Shown: positions 8,970 through 19,248 of the stretch, piece by piece | How positions within the stretch are numbered: position 1 is the stretch's first letter | How the letters are laid out: every line of letters begins with the position of its first letter | Source: Burkholderiaceae bacterium | GTDB lineage: Bacteria; Pseudomonadota; Gammaproteobacteria; Burkholderiales; Burkholderiaceae_E | Assembly: GCA_024637395.1 (NCBI GenBank) | Contig: JAGXFG010000049.1 | Span: 1 to 63,095 of the forward strand | Direction of reading: 5' to 3' | DNA: 63,095 nucleotides | Notes under the pieces: model-generated | Database searches by the model: none | What the model saw: the letters and a program-made list of their open reading frames with translations, nothing else | Told to the model about the DNA's origin: nothing | Program-made: the position numbers and the translations under genes

Positions 8970-11032
8970 CCTTCGGCCGGTTCGGCCAGCGACCGGTCCT
9001 CGGTGCCGGATCCGGGCTCGAGCGCTGAATTGATGAAGGCGAGCACCTCCTCGCGGTCCCGGGTGCGCCGAAACGGCGGCAGGCTGGCGATCAGCCGCCG
9101 CCCGTAGGACCGGGTAGCGAGGCGCTCGTCGCCGACCACCAGCACCCCACGATCGGTTTCGGAGCGGATCAGCCTTCCGGCACCCTGTTGCAGCGAGGTT
9201 GCGGCTTCCGGCAGTTGATGATCGCGGAACGGATCACGGCCTTCGCGGCGAGCCGCCGCGATCCGGGCTTGAATCACCGGATCGTCAGGTGGCGCAAAGG
9301 GCAGCTTGTCGATCACCAGCAGCGACAACTGCGCACCTACCACGTCAACCCCCTCCCAGAACGAGGCGCTGCCAATGAGCACCGGCGCCGGCGCGGCGCG
9401 GAACCTGGCCAGCAGTTCGGGGCGGGCAGCGCTGCCCTGGACCAGCAACTCGATGTCGCCACCGTTGGCGCCGACCCGATCAGCGAGCAACTCGGCGATC
9501 CGATCAACCATGCGCAAGCTGGTGCAGAGCACGAAGGCGCGACCGCGATTGGCCACCAATAGCGGCCAGATTTCGGCCGCGAGCGCCGCCGCAAAACCTG
9601 CGCCAGCCGGTTCGCCACAGCCGCTCGGCACGTACAGCAGGGCATTGTGTTCGTAGTCGAAAGGGCTCTCCCAGCGCGCGGTGCGCGCCTGCTCCAGGCC
9701 GAGTGCCTGCTGGAAGTGATCGAAGCGGCCAGCCACCGAAAGCGTGGCCGAGACAAAGATCCAGGCGCGCGGACCGGCCGCCAGGTGGCGACGAAATGGC
9801 CCTGCTACCGACAACGGCGTGGCATGCAGGATCACCGCGCCGCTCATGACCTCGACCCAGCGCACGGCCTCGAATTTCATGGTGGCTTCATTGCCGCTAG
9901 CGGTGTCGTCGGCGGCGGCGTCAGCGCCCTCCCGGTCGCCAGCGCCGGGGTCAATCACTGCCTTGATCCAGGCCTCGAGAGCACTCGCCAGTTCCCTGGC
10001 GCGCTGGTGCAGGCGCTGCAGGTCACTCGAACGCTCCTCGCTGATGGCAGTGGCCGCCTGCGCCGCTGCGACCATCTCCTGGACCACTGCCAGGGCGCGG
10101 CCAAAGCCCGGCATCCGCGCCACCCGTTCATGATCGAGTCGCCCGGGGGCGCCGGCCTCCAGGCGCAGTTCACGAACCGCGCGCTCGATGCCGTCGGCAA
10201 GCGCCATCCAGTCGGCCGCGTCGCGCGCGTCGGCCCAACCGACTCGGCGCAGATCCCGCGCCCATTCGATCAGTTGCCGCGACGACAGGGCGGCGCCGAA
10301 AAACCTGGTCGCCACGCCCGGTAACTGGTGCGCCTCATCGAAGATCACCGCCTGGGCGTTAGGCAGCAACTCGGCCACGCCTTCGTCGCGCAGTGCCAGG
10401 TCGGCACAGAACAGGTGGTGATTGACGATCACCACTTCGGCGCGCTGCGCCGCCTGCCGCGCCCGCACCACGAAACACTCGCTCCATTGCGGGCACTCCT
10501 GACCGAGACAATTCTCCCGGGTGGAGGTCGCCATCGACCAGACCGGGGCGTCCTCGGCCACCCCCACCGCTTCGGCCCGGTCGCCGGTCGCCGTAATTGC
10601 CGCGAAACGCTCGATCCGCCGCAGCAGCGCCACATCCTCACGCCTCTCGAAGCGCCCGTCGACCAGGTTGCGGGCCAGATGATGACGGCAAACATAATTG
10701 GCCCTGCCCTTGAGGACCGCCACCTGCGGGTTAAGGCCGAGCGCGCGCGACACCGCCGGCAGATCACGCGCCAGCAGCTGGTCCTGGAGGGTCTTGGTGC
10801 CGGTGCTGACCAGCACCTGGCCGCCGGCGAGAAGGGCCGGGACCAGATAGGCAAAGGTCTTGCCGGTGCCGGTGCCGGCCTCGGCTATCAGACAGTCACA
10901 GCCAGTGATCGCGTCGGCGATCGCGACGCCGAGCTGCTGTTGTGAGGTTCGCGGCCGGAAACCGGTTTGGGAACGGACCAACTCGCCGTCGCCGCCAAAT
11001 GCCGCGGCGACTGCCTCAGCGTACTCGCTCAA
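8966..11032 (-). CDS. DinG/YoaA-type Fe-S ATP-dependent DNA helicase
   Basis: This 688-residue superfamily 2 helicase of the XPD-like group unwinds DNA 5' to 3' in repair. The Walker A motif EAGTGTGKT is at residues 51-59 and the DEAH box at 232-235. Four cysteines (115, 175, 180, 186) sit between them as expected for the 4Fe-4S cluster. The C-terminal helicase motif (QGAGRLIRSETDRG) is present. Length fits YoaA better than E. coli DinG. The DUF465 gene lies 16 bp upstream on the same strand, so they are probably cotranscribed. Confidence 0.9.
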   Translation of the reverse strand: MSEYAEAVAAAFGGDGELVRSQTGFRPRTSQQQLGVAIADAITGCDCLIAEAGTGTGKTFAYLVPALLAGGQVLVSTGTKTLQDQLLARDLPAVSRALGLNPQVAVLKGRANYVCRHHLARNLVDGRFERREDVALLRRIERFAAITATGDRAEAVGVAEDAPVWSMATSTRENCLGQECPQWSECFVVRARQAAQRAEVVIVNHHLFCADLALRDEGVAELLPNAQAVIFDEAHQLPGVATRFFGAALSSRQLIEWARDLRRVGWADARDAADWMALADGIERAVRELRLEAGAPGRLDHERVARMPGFGRALAVVQEMVAAAQAATAISEERSSDLQRLHQRARELASALEAWIKAVIDPGAGDREGADAAADDTASGNEATMKFEAVRWVEVMSGAVILHATPLSVAGPFRRHLAAGPRAWIFVSATLSVAGRFDHFQQALGLEQARTARWESPFDYEHNALLYVPSGCGEPAGAGFAAALAAEIWPLLVANRGRAFVLCTSLRMVDRIAELLADRVGANGGDIELLVQGSAARPELLARFRAAPAPVLIGSASFWEGVDVVGAQLSLLVIDKLPFAPPDDPVIQARIAAARREGRDPFRDHQLPEAATSLQQGAGRLIRSETDRGVLVVGDERLATRSYGRRLIASLPPFRRTRDREEVLAFINSALEPGSGTEDRSLAEPAEG

Positions 11033-11048
11033 ACCTGCCGACTCTTGC

Positions 11049-11264
11049 TCAGGCCGGCACGTCTGGCACCAGTTGCATCTGCAGGATCATGATGTCGTCC
11101 TTGATCTGCAGTTTGCGTTTTTTTAATCGCCGCAGTTGCAACTCGTCAAAATTGGGCTGCTGTCCAATCGCCGCTATTACGGCGTCCAGCCCCCTGTGCT
11201 CGAGCTGTAGCTCGGCGATCCTGCGCTTTATTGGTTCCAAATCCGACTCGTTGGCTGCTTTCAT
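11049..11264 (-). CDS. DUF465/YdcH family small coiled-coil protein
   Basis: This small protein has 71 residues and is predicted to be entirely helical. The KRRIAELQLEHRGLDAVI core and the C-terminal LRRLKKRKLQIKDDI segment match the DUF465 (YdcH/SlyX-like) family. The molecular role of the family is unknown. It lies directly upstream of the helicase gene and downstream of a 10-bp inverted repeat. The run of eight Lys/Arg residues within 'LRRLKKRKL' is usual for the family. Confidence 0.8.
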   Translation of the reverse strand: MKAANESDLEPIKRRIAELQLEHRGLDAVIAAIGQQPNFDELQLRRLKKRKLQIKDDIMILQMQLVPDVPA

Positions 11265-11334
11265 GGCTCAATCGGCCAGGCCGGAACACGACCGATCCGA
11301 CCCATGGTTGGAAGAGATTACATCATACTGCGCG

Positions 11335-11375
11335 CGACCCCGCCGTTCAATAAGAGTCGGCTTTTGGCGGGGTCG
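11335..11375. terminator. 10-bp inverted repeat between lpdA and the DUF465 gene
   Basis: CGACCCCGCC (11335-11344) and GGCGGGGTCG (11366-11375) are perfect inverted arms around a 21-nt loop in the 184-bp gap 11265-11448. There is no clear T-run on the minus strand. It could be the lpdA terminator or an operator for the downstream pair. Confidence 0.4.
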
Positions 11376-11448
11376 ATATTAAGTTGTCGACAATCGTCTG
11401 CCCGTGCTAGGCGCGCGCACTCGCCGCTGAGGATGACTCCGCCAGCCC

Positions 11449-12879
11449 CTAGAGGTTGATGGCGCGCTTGGCAGAGGCCAGTGCCGCCTCGCGCATGGCC
11501 TCCGAGAGCGAGGGGTGCGGGTGCGAGGTTCGGGCGATATCCTCACCCGAGGCCTTGAACTCCATCGCCAGGGCCGCTTCGGCGATCAGATCCGACGCCG
11601 ACGCCGCGATGATATGCACCCCCAGCAGTTCGTCGGTCTTGGCGTCGACCAGGACCTTGACGAAGCCCTCGGGCGTGCCCATCCCAAGAGCCCGACCGTT
11701 GGCCGCCAGCGGACACTGTCCGCTGTGATAGGCCCGCCCGGCCTCCTTGAGCTGGCGCTCGTTGGATCCGACCCAGGCGATTTCGGGCGAAGTGTAGATC
11801 ACCCAGGGGATGCAATCGTAGTCGATGTGGCTCTTTTGCCCGGCGATTCGCTCGGCGACCATCATGCCCTCGTCCTCGCCCTTGTGGGCAAGCATCGGCC
11901 CGCGAACCACGTCCCCGATCGCGTAAATCCCCGGCAGCGGAGTCTGGCAATGCTGATCCACCGGAATGAAACCGCGCTCGTCGGTGGCCAGTCCGATGGC
12001 CTCGAGATCAAGGCCGGCCGTGTTCGGGACCCGACCCACCGAGACGAACAGCCGGTCGACCTCTAGGCTGCAGGCCTCGCCCTTCTCGTCGGTGTAGGCA
12101 ACCGTAACGCCCTTCTTGGTCTTGCGAACCTTGCCGATGGTCACGCCCAGGTCGATCTTGAGTCCCTGCTTGGTGAAGGTCTTCCAGGCCTCGCGGGAGA
12201 CCGCATCGTCGCAGGCCGCCAGGAAACTCGGCAAAGCCTCGAGGATCGTCACCTCGGAGCCGAGCCGTCGCCAAACCGAGCCCAGTTCCAGGCCGATCAC
12301 GCCAGCCCCGATGACCCCCAGCTTCTTGGGCACCTCCGAGAGCGCGAGTGCCCCCTCGTTGTCACAGATGACCTTGTTGTCGACCTCGATGTCGGGCAGA
12401 TGGCGGGCCCGCGACCCGGTGGCGATCACCACGTTCCGGGTTGTAAAGACCTCGGTTTCACCGCCCCCGCTGACCTCGATCTGATAGCCGTCGTCCCCCG
12501 AACCGACGAAACGGCCATGTCCCTTGAGCCAGGCGATCTTGTTCTTGCGGAACAGGAACTCGATGCCCTTGGTCATCTTGCTGACGATGGCGTCCTTGCG
12601 GGCCATCATCCGGCCCAGGTCGACCGAAACGCCCTTGACGTCGATACCGTGCTCGCCCAGGTGATGACTGGCCTTGTCATACTCCTCCGACGATGCCAGC
12701 AGTGCCTTCGAGGGGATGCAGCCAACGTTGAGGCAGGTGCCGCCGAGTGCCGGGGCACCCGATGGATCAAGCCACTTCTCGACACATCCGACCTTGAATC
12801 CAAGTTGCGCGGCCCGGATGGCAGACACATAACCTGCCGGTCCCGCGCCGATGACGATGACGTCGTAGCTTTGCGCCAT
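11449..12879 (-). CDS. lpdA: Dihydrolipoamide dehydrogenase (E3) LpdA
   Basis: LpdA re-oxidises dihydrolipoyl groups of 2-oxoacid dehydrogenase complexes using FAD and NAD. I start it at 12879 (MAQSYDVIVIG), 10 bp after the odhB stop; an in-frame ATG 63 bp further upstream would add 21 residues with no homology. The 476-residue protein has the FAD motif GAGPAGY, the redox-active disulfide GGTCLNVGC, the NAD motif GAGVIGLELG and the C-terminal HPHPSLSE His-Glu dyad. It is the third gene of odhA-odhB-lpdA, so it serves the 2-oxoglutarate dehydrogenase complex. Confidence 0.96.
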   Translation of the reverse strand: MAQSYDVIVIGAGPAGYVSAIRAAQLGFKVGCVEKWLDPSGAPALGGTCLNVGCIPSKALLASSEEYDKASHHLGEHGIDVKGVSVDLGRMMARKDAIVSKMTKGIEFLFRKNKIAWLKGHGRFVGSGDDGYQIEVSGGGETEVFTTRNVVIATGSRARHLPDIEVDNKVICDNEGALALSEVPKKLGVIGAGVIGLELGSVWRRLGSEVTILEALPSFLAACDDAVSREAWKTFTKQGLKIDLGVTIGKVRKTKKGVTVAYTDEKGEACSLEVDRLFVSVGRVPNTAGLDLEAIGLATDERGFIPVDQHCQTPLPGIYAIGDVVRGPMLAHKGEDEGMMVAERIAGQKSHIDYDCIPWVIYTSPEIAWVGSNERQLKEAGRAYHSGQCPLAANGRALGMGTPEGFVKVLVDAKTDELLGVHIIAASASDLIAEAALAMEFKASGEDIARTSHPHPSLSEAMREAALASAKRAINL

Positions 12880-12889
12880 TCCTGTTCCC

Positions 12890-14221
12890 CTAGATGTCGA
12901 GCAGCAGTCGCGCCGGATCCTCCAGCGCATCCTTGACGGCAACCAGGAACAGCACTGCTTCCCGGCCGTCGATGATGCGATGGTCGTAGGACAACGCGAA
13001 GTAGTTCATCGGCCGGATAACCACCGCGCCGTTCTCCACCACGGGCCGCTCCTTGGTCGCGTGGATGCCCAGGATCGCCGACTGCGGGGGATTGATGATC
13101 GGCGTCGAGAGCATCGAGCCGAACACGCCGCCATTGCTGATCGAGAAAGTGCCGCCGGTCAATTCTTCGATCCCGAGCTTGCCTTCCTGCGCCCGCTTGC
13201 CGAAGTCGGCGATGGTCTTCTCGATTTGCGCAAAACTCAGCTGATCGGCGTCCCTGATCACCGGCACCACCAGCCCGCGCGGCGAGCCGACTGCCACCCC
13301 GACGTCGAAGAAGCCGTGGTAGACGATGTCATTGCCGTCGATCGAGGCATTCACCAGCGGGAATTTCTTGAGTGCGTGGACCACCGCCTTGACGAAAAAC
13401 GACATGAAGCCCAGCCGCACGCCGTTTTCCTTCTCGAACTTCTCGACGTAGCGCTTGCGCAGCTCGATCACCGGCTGCATGTTGACCTCATTGAAGGTCG
13501 TCAGGATGGCGTTGCTCGACTGCGACTGCAGCAGCCGTTCAGCCACCCTCTGGCGCAGTCGCGACATCGGCACGCGCTGGCTCGGACGCCCGGCGAGAAT
13601 CTTGGAAATATCAACCGGAGCCTTCACTTGGGGCAGCGCCGCCGCCGCGGAGCGCGCCTCGGCAGCGGCCGCTGGTGCAGACGCGGCCGGCGCAGGCGCC
13701 GCCGGTGCCGCCTTGCCCTGGGCCATGGCTTCGATAACGTCGCCCTTGGTAATGCGGCCGTCACGGCCGGTACCGGTGACGTCGCCAGGTCCAAGGCCGG
13801 CTTCGGCCATCATCTTGGCCGCGGCCGGCAGGGCCACACCTTTCGAATCACCACCGCTGGGAGCCGCACTCGAGTGGACTCCCGGAGCCTGGACGCCAGC
13901 GGCACTGGCCGGCGGCGGCGGCGGTTTCGGGGCCGGCTCCTGCTTGGTCTCCTTGGGGCTGGCGCCAGCTTCGGCCTTGGCCGAGGTGTCGATGATCGCG
14001 ATCACCTCCTCGGCAATCACGGTCGAACCGTCGCCCTTGCGTACTTCGCGCAGGACCCCGGCGGCCGGGGCCGGCAATTCGAGCACGACCTTGTCGGTCT
14101 CGATATCGATCAGGTTCTCGTCCTGGGCAACCGCTTCGCCCACCTTCTTGTGCCACTGCAGCAGTGTCGCCTCTGCGACCGACTCCGACAGCTGCGGGAC
14201 CTTGACTTCGAGCAATGCCAT
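12890..14221 (-). CDS. odhB: 2-oxoglutarate dehydrogenase E2 (dihydrolipoyl succinyltransferase)
   Basis: This 443-residue E2 core transfers succinyl groups to CoA. A single lipoyl domain occupies residues 1-75 with the lipoylated Lys44 in ETDKV. A Pro/Ala-rich linker follows, then a peripheral-subunit-binding domain around [24 protein letters not shown], a second Ala-rich linker, and the catalytic domain ending in the [10 protein letters not shown] active-site motif. One lipoyl domain is normal for SucB/OdhB. It sits 39 bp after odhA and 10 bp before lpdA. Confidence 0.96.
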   Translation of the reverse strand: MALLEVKVPQLSESVAEATLLQWHKKVGEAVAQDENLIDIETDKVVLELPAPAAGVLREVRKGDGSTVIAEEVIAIIDTSAKAEAGASPKETKQEPAPKPPPPPASAAGVQAPGVHSSAAPSGGDSKGVALPAAAKMMAEAGLGPGDVTGTGRDGRITKGDVIEAMAQGKAAPAAPAPAASAPAAAAEARSAAAALPQVKAPVDISKILAGRPSQRVPMSRLRQRVAERLLQSQSSNAILTTFNEVNMQPVIELRKRYVEKFEKENGVRLGFMSFFVKAVVHALKKFPLVNASIDGNDIVYHGFFDVGVAVGSPRGLVVPVIRDADQLSFAQIEKTIADFGKRAQEGKLGIEELTGGTFSISNGGVFGSMLSTPIINPPQSAILGIHATKERPVVENGAVVIRPMNYFALSYDHRIIDGREAVLFLVAVKDALEDPARLLLDI

Positions 14222-14260
14222 TTTGGAACTCCGGATATGAGTTGCGAGCGTCGGGACCGA

Positions 14261-17125
14261 TCAGGCGGTCTTCTTCTTCGCGGTGCGTTTGCCTTCGCCC
14301 AGCGCCGCAGCAATGAGGTCACGCTGCTGCGCGAAATGCTTCTCGTAATAGCCCACCGCCGGGGAAGCCGACGCCGGCCGGCCGGCGTAGCTCAGTTGCT
14401 GCCCCGCAACCAGCGCTTCGCCGATGTGGTGCTGGACATAGAACCACGCCCCCTGGTTCTGCGGCTCGTCCTGGCACCAGACAATCTGCTGCGCGTTGCC
14501 AAAGGCGCGCAGCTCGTTTTCGAAAGTCTTGTGCGGGAACGGATAGAGCTGCTCGATGCGCAACACGGCAACATTCTGGCTGACCAGTTCGGAGCGGGCC
14601 GTCAGCAGGTCGTAATAGATCTTGCCGGTGCAGATCACCACCCGCGTGACCTTCTTGGGATCGATCGCCGGATCGGTTTCCCCGATTACGGGCAGGAATC
14701 CGCCGCGCGCAAACTGCGCCAGCGGTGAGACCGCGGCCTTGTTGCGCAACAGCGACTTGGGCGACATGATCACCAGCGGCTTGCGATAGAGCCTGATCAT
14801 CTGTCGGCGAATCAGGTGGAAAAACTGCGCCGGAGTAGTCGGCTGGCAGACCTGCATGTTGTTCTCCGCGCACAGCTGCAGGAAGCGTTCCGGCCGTGCC
14901 GAAGAGTGCTCTGGACCCTGACCCTCGTAGCCGTGGGGCAGCAGCAGCGTTAGCCCGGAGATCCGGCCCCATTTGGTTTCACCCGAGGAAATGAACTGGT
15001 CGATCACGACCTGCGCGCCATTGACGAAATCGCCGAACTGCGCTTCCCAGATCACCAGGGTGTTCGGCCTGGTGGTCGAATAGCCGTACTCGAAGCCCAG
15101 CACCGCCTCTTCCGAAAGCACCGAGTCGATCACGTTGAAATTGCCCTGACTCTCGGCGACGTGTTCGAGCGGGATGTACTTGCCCTTGCCCCACTCCTCA
15201 CGCGCCTGGTCGTGGAGCACCGCGTGACGATGAGTGAAGGTTCCGCGCGCCGAATCCTGCCCCGACAGCCGGATCGAGTAGCCATTGGCCAGCAGCGTGG
15301 CAAAAGCCATGTGCTCGCCCATGCCCCAGTCGAGTGGTGCCTCGCCGGCCGCCATCGCGGAGCGATCGCGCAAGACCTTTTCGACCAGCGGGTGCAGGCG
15401 CAAGGTATCGGGGACCGTCGTGATCCGCTTGCCGATGCGCTTGAGCTCGGCCATCGGCACGGCGGTGTCGGCGGCATCGGTCCATTTGCGGTTCAGGAAC
15501 GGCTTCCAGTCGCTCGCGAACTTGCTCTTGAAGTTCGACAGCACCGGGCCGGAGGAATGGGTGCCGGCGTCCATCGCCGCGCGGAAGTCCACCGCCATCT
15601 GGTCGGCTTCCTCCTTGGTGATGATCCCCTGCCCGATCAGCCGCTCGGCGTAGATCTGGCGGGTGGTCGGCAGCGCGCCGATGCGCTTGTACATCAGCGG
15701 CTGGGTGAATGCCGGGGTGTCCTGTTCGTTATGTCCAAGGCGCCGGTAGCAGACGATGTCGAGCAGCACGTCCTTGCGGAACTTGGTGCGAAAATCCACC
15801 GCCAGCGCTGCCGCGAATGCGACCGCCTCGGGATCATCGCCGTTGACGTGGAGCACCGGCGCCTCGATCATCTTGAGGACGTCGGTGCAGTACAGTGTCG
15901 AGCCCCGGTCGCGCGGGTCGGACGTGGTGAAGCCGATCTGGTTGTTGATTACGATGTGGACCGTCCCGCCGGTGCCGTAGCCGCGGGTCATCGCCATGTT
16001 CAGCGTCTCCATCACCACGCCCTGGCCGGCAATCGCGGCGTCGCCGTGAACCAGCACCGGCATCACCTGTACGCCATCGGTGTCGCCCCGCCGTTCCTGG
16101 CGCGCCTTCACCGCCCCCTCGACCACCGGATTGACGATCTCGAGGTGCGACGGGTTGAACGCCAGTGTCAGGTGGATCGGGCCGCCGGAGGTCGATACGT
16201 CACTTGAATAGCCCTTGTGGTACTTGACGTCACCGCTGGGAAGATCCGCTGCATGCCGGCCCTCGAATTCCGCGAACAAGTCCTTCGGGCTCTTGCCCAG
16301 CGTGTTGACCAGCACGTTGAGGCGGCCGCGGTGAGCCATGCCGATGACGATCTCCTGCACCCCCTGTTCGCCGGCACGCTCGATGACCTCGGACAGAGCC
16401 GGAATGAAACTCTCACCGCCTTCGAGCGAAAAGCGCTTCTGGCCGACGTACTTGGTGTGGAGGTATTTTTCGAGGCCTTCCGCCGCGGTCAGCGATGCCA
16501 GGATTCCGATCTTCTTGTCGGCGTCGAAATCCGGCTGCGAGCGTGAACCCTCGAGGCGTTCCTGCATCCAGCGCCTCTGGGCAGGGTCGTTGACGTACAT
16601 GAATTCGGCGCCAATCGTGCCGCAATAGGTATCGCGCAGCGCCTGCAGGATCTCGCGCAGCGACGCCGAATCGAAGCCCAGGAAGGTGTTCGCGGCCGAG
16701 TAGATATGCGCTTGGTCACCCTCGGTGAAACCGTAGAAATCCGGTTCGAGTTCCCGGATGACCGGACGCTGGCGACGCTTGAGGGGATCGAGATCGGCCC
16801 ACTGGTAGCCCAGGAAGCGATAGTTGGACACCAGCTGCTGCACATAGACCTGCTTGCGCGCCGCATCGGCATCTCCGCCCACCACCTGGGGACGCAGCGT
16901 CCCTTCGCGCGAGCGCTCGGCAAACGAGCGCACCACCGGGTCATGGGCGACATCGCGGGTATGCTGGTTTCCGTCCGACGCAGGGACAACCTGCATGTTG
17001 TCGAAGTATTGCCGCCAGACGTCGGCCACGGAGCCGGGATCTCGAAGGTAACTCTCGTAGAGTTCCTCGATGTAGGGAACGTTGCCGCCGAACAAATAGG
17101 AGTTCGACGCAAAGGTCTTCATCAT
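14261..17125 (-). CDS. odhA: 2-oxoglutarate dehydrogenase E1 component
   Basis: This 954-residue thiamine-diphosphate enzyme decarboxylates 2-oxoglutarate and passes succinyl to E2. The N-terminal targeting segment (NSYLFGGNVPYIEELYESYL), the HRGRLNVLVN and GDAAIAGQG regions and the C-terminal transketolase-like half are all present at normal length. Two adjacent ATGs (17125 and 17122) are possible; an AAAGG lies about 10 bp before the first. The C-terminus ends in a short lysine-rich tail. It heads the odhA-odhB-lpdA operon. Confidence 0.96.
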   Translation of the reverse strand: MMKTFASNSYLFGGNVPYIEELYESYLRDPGSVADVWRQYFDNMQVVPASDGNQHTRDVAHDPVVRSFAERSREGTLRPQVVGGDADAARKQVYVQQLVSNYRFLGYQWADLDPLKRRQRPVIRELEPDFYGFTEGDQAHIYSAANTFLGFDSASLREILQALRDTYCGTIGAEFMYVNDPAQRRWMQERLEGSRSQPDFDADKKIGILASLTAAEGLEKYLHTKYVGQKRFSLEGGESFIPALSEVIERAGEQGVQEIVIGMAHRGRLNVLVNTLGKSPKDLFAEFEGRHAADLPSGDVKYHKGYSSDVSTSGGPIHLTLAFNPSHLEIVNPVVEGAVKARQERRGDTDGVQVMPVLVHGDAAIAGQGVVMETLNMAMTRGYGTGGTVHIVINNQIGFTTSDPRDRGSTLYCTDVLKMIEAPVLHVNGDDPEAVAFAAALAVDFRTKFRKDVLLDIVCYRRLGHNEQDTPAFTQPLMYKRIGALPTTRQIYAERLIGQGIITKEEADQMAVDFRAAMDAGTHSSGPVLSNFKSKFASDWKPFLNRKWTDAADTAVPMAELKRIGKRITTVPDTLRLHPLVEKVLRDRSAMAAGEAPLDWGMGEHMAFATLLANGYSIRLSGQDSARGTFTHRHAVLHDQAREEWGKGKYIPLEHVAESQGNFNVIDSVLSEEAVLGFEYGYSTTRPNTLVIWEAQFGDFVNGAQVVIDQFISSGETKWGRISGLTLLLPHGYEGQGPEHSSARPERFLQLCAENNMQVCQPTTPAQFFHLIRRQMIRLYRKPLVIMSPKSLLRNKAAVSPLAQFARGGFLPVIGETDPAIDPKKVTRVVICTGKIYYDLLTARSELVSQNVAVLRIEQLYPFPHKTFENELRAFGNAQQIVWCQDEPQNQGAWFYVQHHIGEALVAGQQLSYAGRPASASPAVGYYEKHFAQQRDLIAAALGEGKRTAKKKTA

Positions 17126-17514
17126 GTGCGCTTCACCTTTCAGGACGAGTTTCTCGTCGAAGATGCCAGGACCGCAGCCGTTCGCCCGGTCCCCAGGCCA
17201 GCCACCGGTTTTCGGTGACCAAGCCCGCGATGCATGGAATTAAGAATATTGATCAGTTCATAGGCACGTTCGGCGAACCCGACAAGGATACTCGCGAAGC
17301 ACGCAAAGCTCCAATGCCGGGCGTGTTGCCAGCCTCCCTGGTGGTACTCAGCCAACCCCGGTGCCAGCGCCCAGCGGATTTCCCATGAGAATCACATGGT
17401 TTTTGCCACAACGATCCGCGCGCCGTGCCTGGCCCCCGCCCAAACGGCGAGCGCGCCGCCGGAGGAAAACCTCCGGGACGCGCTCGTTTTTGCCAACTGC
17501 TGGCTATTGCCGAC
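17126..17514. other. 389-bp intergenic region between odhA and gltA
   Basis: This region carries the odhA promoter and leader on the minus strand and the gltA 3' end. A strong hairpin lies at 17448-17486. An AT-rich patch at 17238-17260 (GAATTAAGAATATTGATC) is the likeliest core promoter area for odhA, but I cannot fix -35 and -10 elements with confidence. A 71-codon open frame at 17140-17355 has no homology and no credible start, so I do not call it a gene. Confidence 0.5.
17448..17486 (-). terminator. Strong hairpin downstream of gltA
   Basis: The outer stem CGAGCGCG/CGCGCTCG and the inner stem CCGGAGG/CCTCCGG enclose a 4-nt loop. On the plus strand it is followed by TTTTT; on the minus strand, the direction of gltA, only by GCCGTTT. 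It probably ends gltA transcription and could also block plus-strand read-through. Confidence 0.65.
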
Positions 17515-18822
17515 TTAACGCTTGTCGACCGGGATGAAGTCGCGGGTCGGATAGCCGGTGTAGAGCTGACGCGGGCGACCGATCTTCTGGTCGGGTTCCG
17601 AGATCATCTCGTTCCACTGCGAAATCCAGCCGACCGTGCGCGAAACCGCGAACATGCAGGTGAACATCGACACCGGGATGCCCATCGCCTTCTGGACGAT
17701 GCCCGAGTAGTAGTCAACATTCGGATAGAGCTTGCGCGACACAAAGTAGTCGTCCTCGAGCGCGATCTGCTCGAGCTTCATGGCGATCGCAAACAGCGGA
17801 TCGTCGTGCAGGCCAAGTTCGGTGAGCACTTCGTGACAGGTTTCGCGCATCAGCTTGGCACGCGGGTCATAGTTCTTGTAGACGCGGTGACCGAAGCCCA
17901 TCAACTTGACGCCCGAGTCCTTGTCTTTGACCTGTTTGATGAACTCGCCGATCTTGCTGACGCCACCGTCGGCGAGCAGCTTGTTGAGCATCACCAGGCA
18001 GGCTTCGTTGGCCCCGCCGTGCGCCGGTCCCCACAGCGTCGAAATCCCGGCCGAGATGCAGGCAAAGGGATTGGCGCCCGACGAGCCCGCCAGCCGCACG
18101 GTCGAGGTCGACGCGTTCTGCTCGTGGTCGGCGTGCAGGATCAGAATCCGGTCGAGCGCACGCACCAGCACATCGTTCTGGACGTAATCTTCGCAGGGCG
18201 TGCCGAACATCATCTGCATGATGTTCGCGGCGAACGACATCTCGAAGCGCGGATAGCGGAACGGCTCGCCGACCGAATACTTGTAGGCCATCGCCATCAG
18301 GGTCGGAATCTTGGCAACCACGCGGATCGCCGACTTGCGCCGCGATTCCGGGTCCGTGATGTCGAGGGTGTCGTGATAGAAGGCCGCCAGCGCGCCGATC
18401 ACGGCGACCAGAACCGCCATCGGATGCGCGTCACGGCGGAAGCCCGTGAAGAAGCGGTGCATCTGCTCGTGCACCATCGAGTGGTTATTGATTTCCGCGC
18501 CGAACTGCGCGCGCTCGGCGGCAGTGGGCAACTCACCATAGAGCAACAGGTAACAGACTTCGAGATGATCGCAATTCTCGGCGAGCACCTCGATCGGGTA
18601 TCCCCGGTAGATCAGTTCACCCTTGTCACCGTCGATATAGGTGATCTTGGATTCGCAGGCCGCCGTCGACATGAAGCCCGGGTCAAAGGTGAACTTGCCC
18701 GTCTGCCCGTAGATCTTGCGGATGTCGATCACGTCCGGCCCGACGGTTCCCTTGTAGATCGGCATTTCGATAGATGGGGTTCCATCGCTGAAACTGAGGG
18801 TTGCCTTCTGTTCACTTTTCAT
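17515..18822 (-). CDS. gltA: Citrate synthase
   Basis: This type II (hexameric, NADH-sensitive type) citrate synthase of 435 residues condenses oxaloacetate and acetyl-CoA. The active-site histidines are in the segments [14 protein letters not shown] and [13 protein letters not shown], and a catalytic Asp lies in the C-terminal third. Length is typical of proteobacterial GltA. It follows sdhE at 78 bp on the same strand, and the hairpin at 17448-17486 follows it. Confidence 0.97.
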   Translation of the reverse strand: MKSEQKATLSFSDGTPSIEMPIYKGTVGPDVIDIRKIYGQTGKFTFDPGFMSTAACESKITYIDGDKGELIYRGYPIEVLAENCDHLEVCYLLLYGELPTAAERAQFGAEINNHSMVHEQMHRFFTGFRRDAHPMAVLVAVIGALAAFYHDTLDITDPESRRKSAIRVVAKIPTLMAMAYKYSVGEPFRYPRFEMSFAANIMQMMFGTPCEDYVQNDVLVRALDRILILHADHEQNASTSTVRLAGSSGANPFACISAGISTLWGPAHGGANEACLVMLNKLLADGGVSKIGEFIKQVKDKDSGVKLMGFGHRVYKNYDPRAKLMRETCHEVLTELGLHDDPLFAIAMKLEQIALEDDYFVSRKLYPNVDYYSGIVQKAMGIPVSMFTCMFAVSRTVGWISQWNEMISEPDQKIGRPRQLYTGYPTRDFIPVDKR

Positions 18823-18900
18823 TTTCGCTTCCTCTTCTTCGGTAAATACGGGGATGGTTCGATCTCCGGTTGTTTCGCCCCCCCCGAGGCGAAACTGCGA

Positions 18901-19230
18901 TCAGTGCTGTCTCAGCATCGCGAGTACGCGGCGGGTGGCCGGGTCATCGAGACCCTTCCCTGGTTCGCCGTGTCCTCGAATCAATTCGAACAGCTCCTTG
19001 TCGCCGCAGTCGAGCAAACGCTCCAGCCCGGCGATTTCCTCTTCGCCAAGCAGGTCCTGGTGCACATCGAGAAACCTTGCCAACACAATGTCGTTCTCCA
19101 GCAGGCCGCGTCGCGCCCGCCAACGCAACCGCTGGCGCCGCTCATCCAGGCCCGGCGACGCCGTCTCCGGCGCCCTCCCGCCCGCGCCGGCCTCTGTTTC
19201 CTGCCCTGTCATGCCTGTTCCCGTAGCCAT
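18901..19230 (-). CDS. sdhE: FAD assembly factor SdhE
   Basis: SdhE promotes covalent flavinylation of the succinate dehydrogenase flavoprotein SdhA. The 109-residue product has a ~30-residue poorly conserved N-terminus, then the family motif RRGLLENDIVL, which contains the essential RGxxE. It then has the DLLGEEEIAGLERLLDCGDKELF core. It lies 18 bp after the GntR regulator and 78 bp before gltA. In many Burkholderiales sdhCDAB lies directly upstream of sdhE, but here no sdh structural gene is present, so its client enzyme must be encoded elsewhere. Confidence 0.9.
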   Translation of the reverse strand: MATGTGMTGQETEAGAGGRAPETASPGLDERRQRLRWRARRGLLENDIVLARFLDVHQDLLGEEEIAGLERLLDCGDKELFELIRGHGEPGKGLDDPATRRVLAMLRQH

Positions 19231-19248
19231 CGATTGGTCAGCATGGCC

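Noticed and set aside
17140-17355. 71-codon frame between odhA and gltA on the minus strand
   Set aside because: It overlaps the odhA leader, has no recognisable homology or ribosome binding site, and its composition is not protein-like compared with its neighbours.
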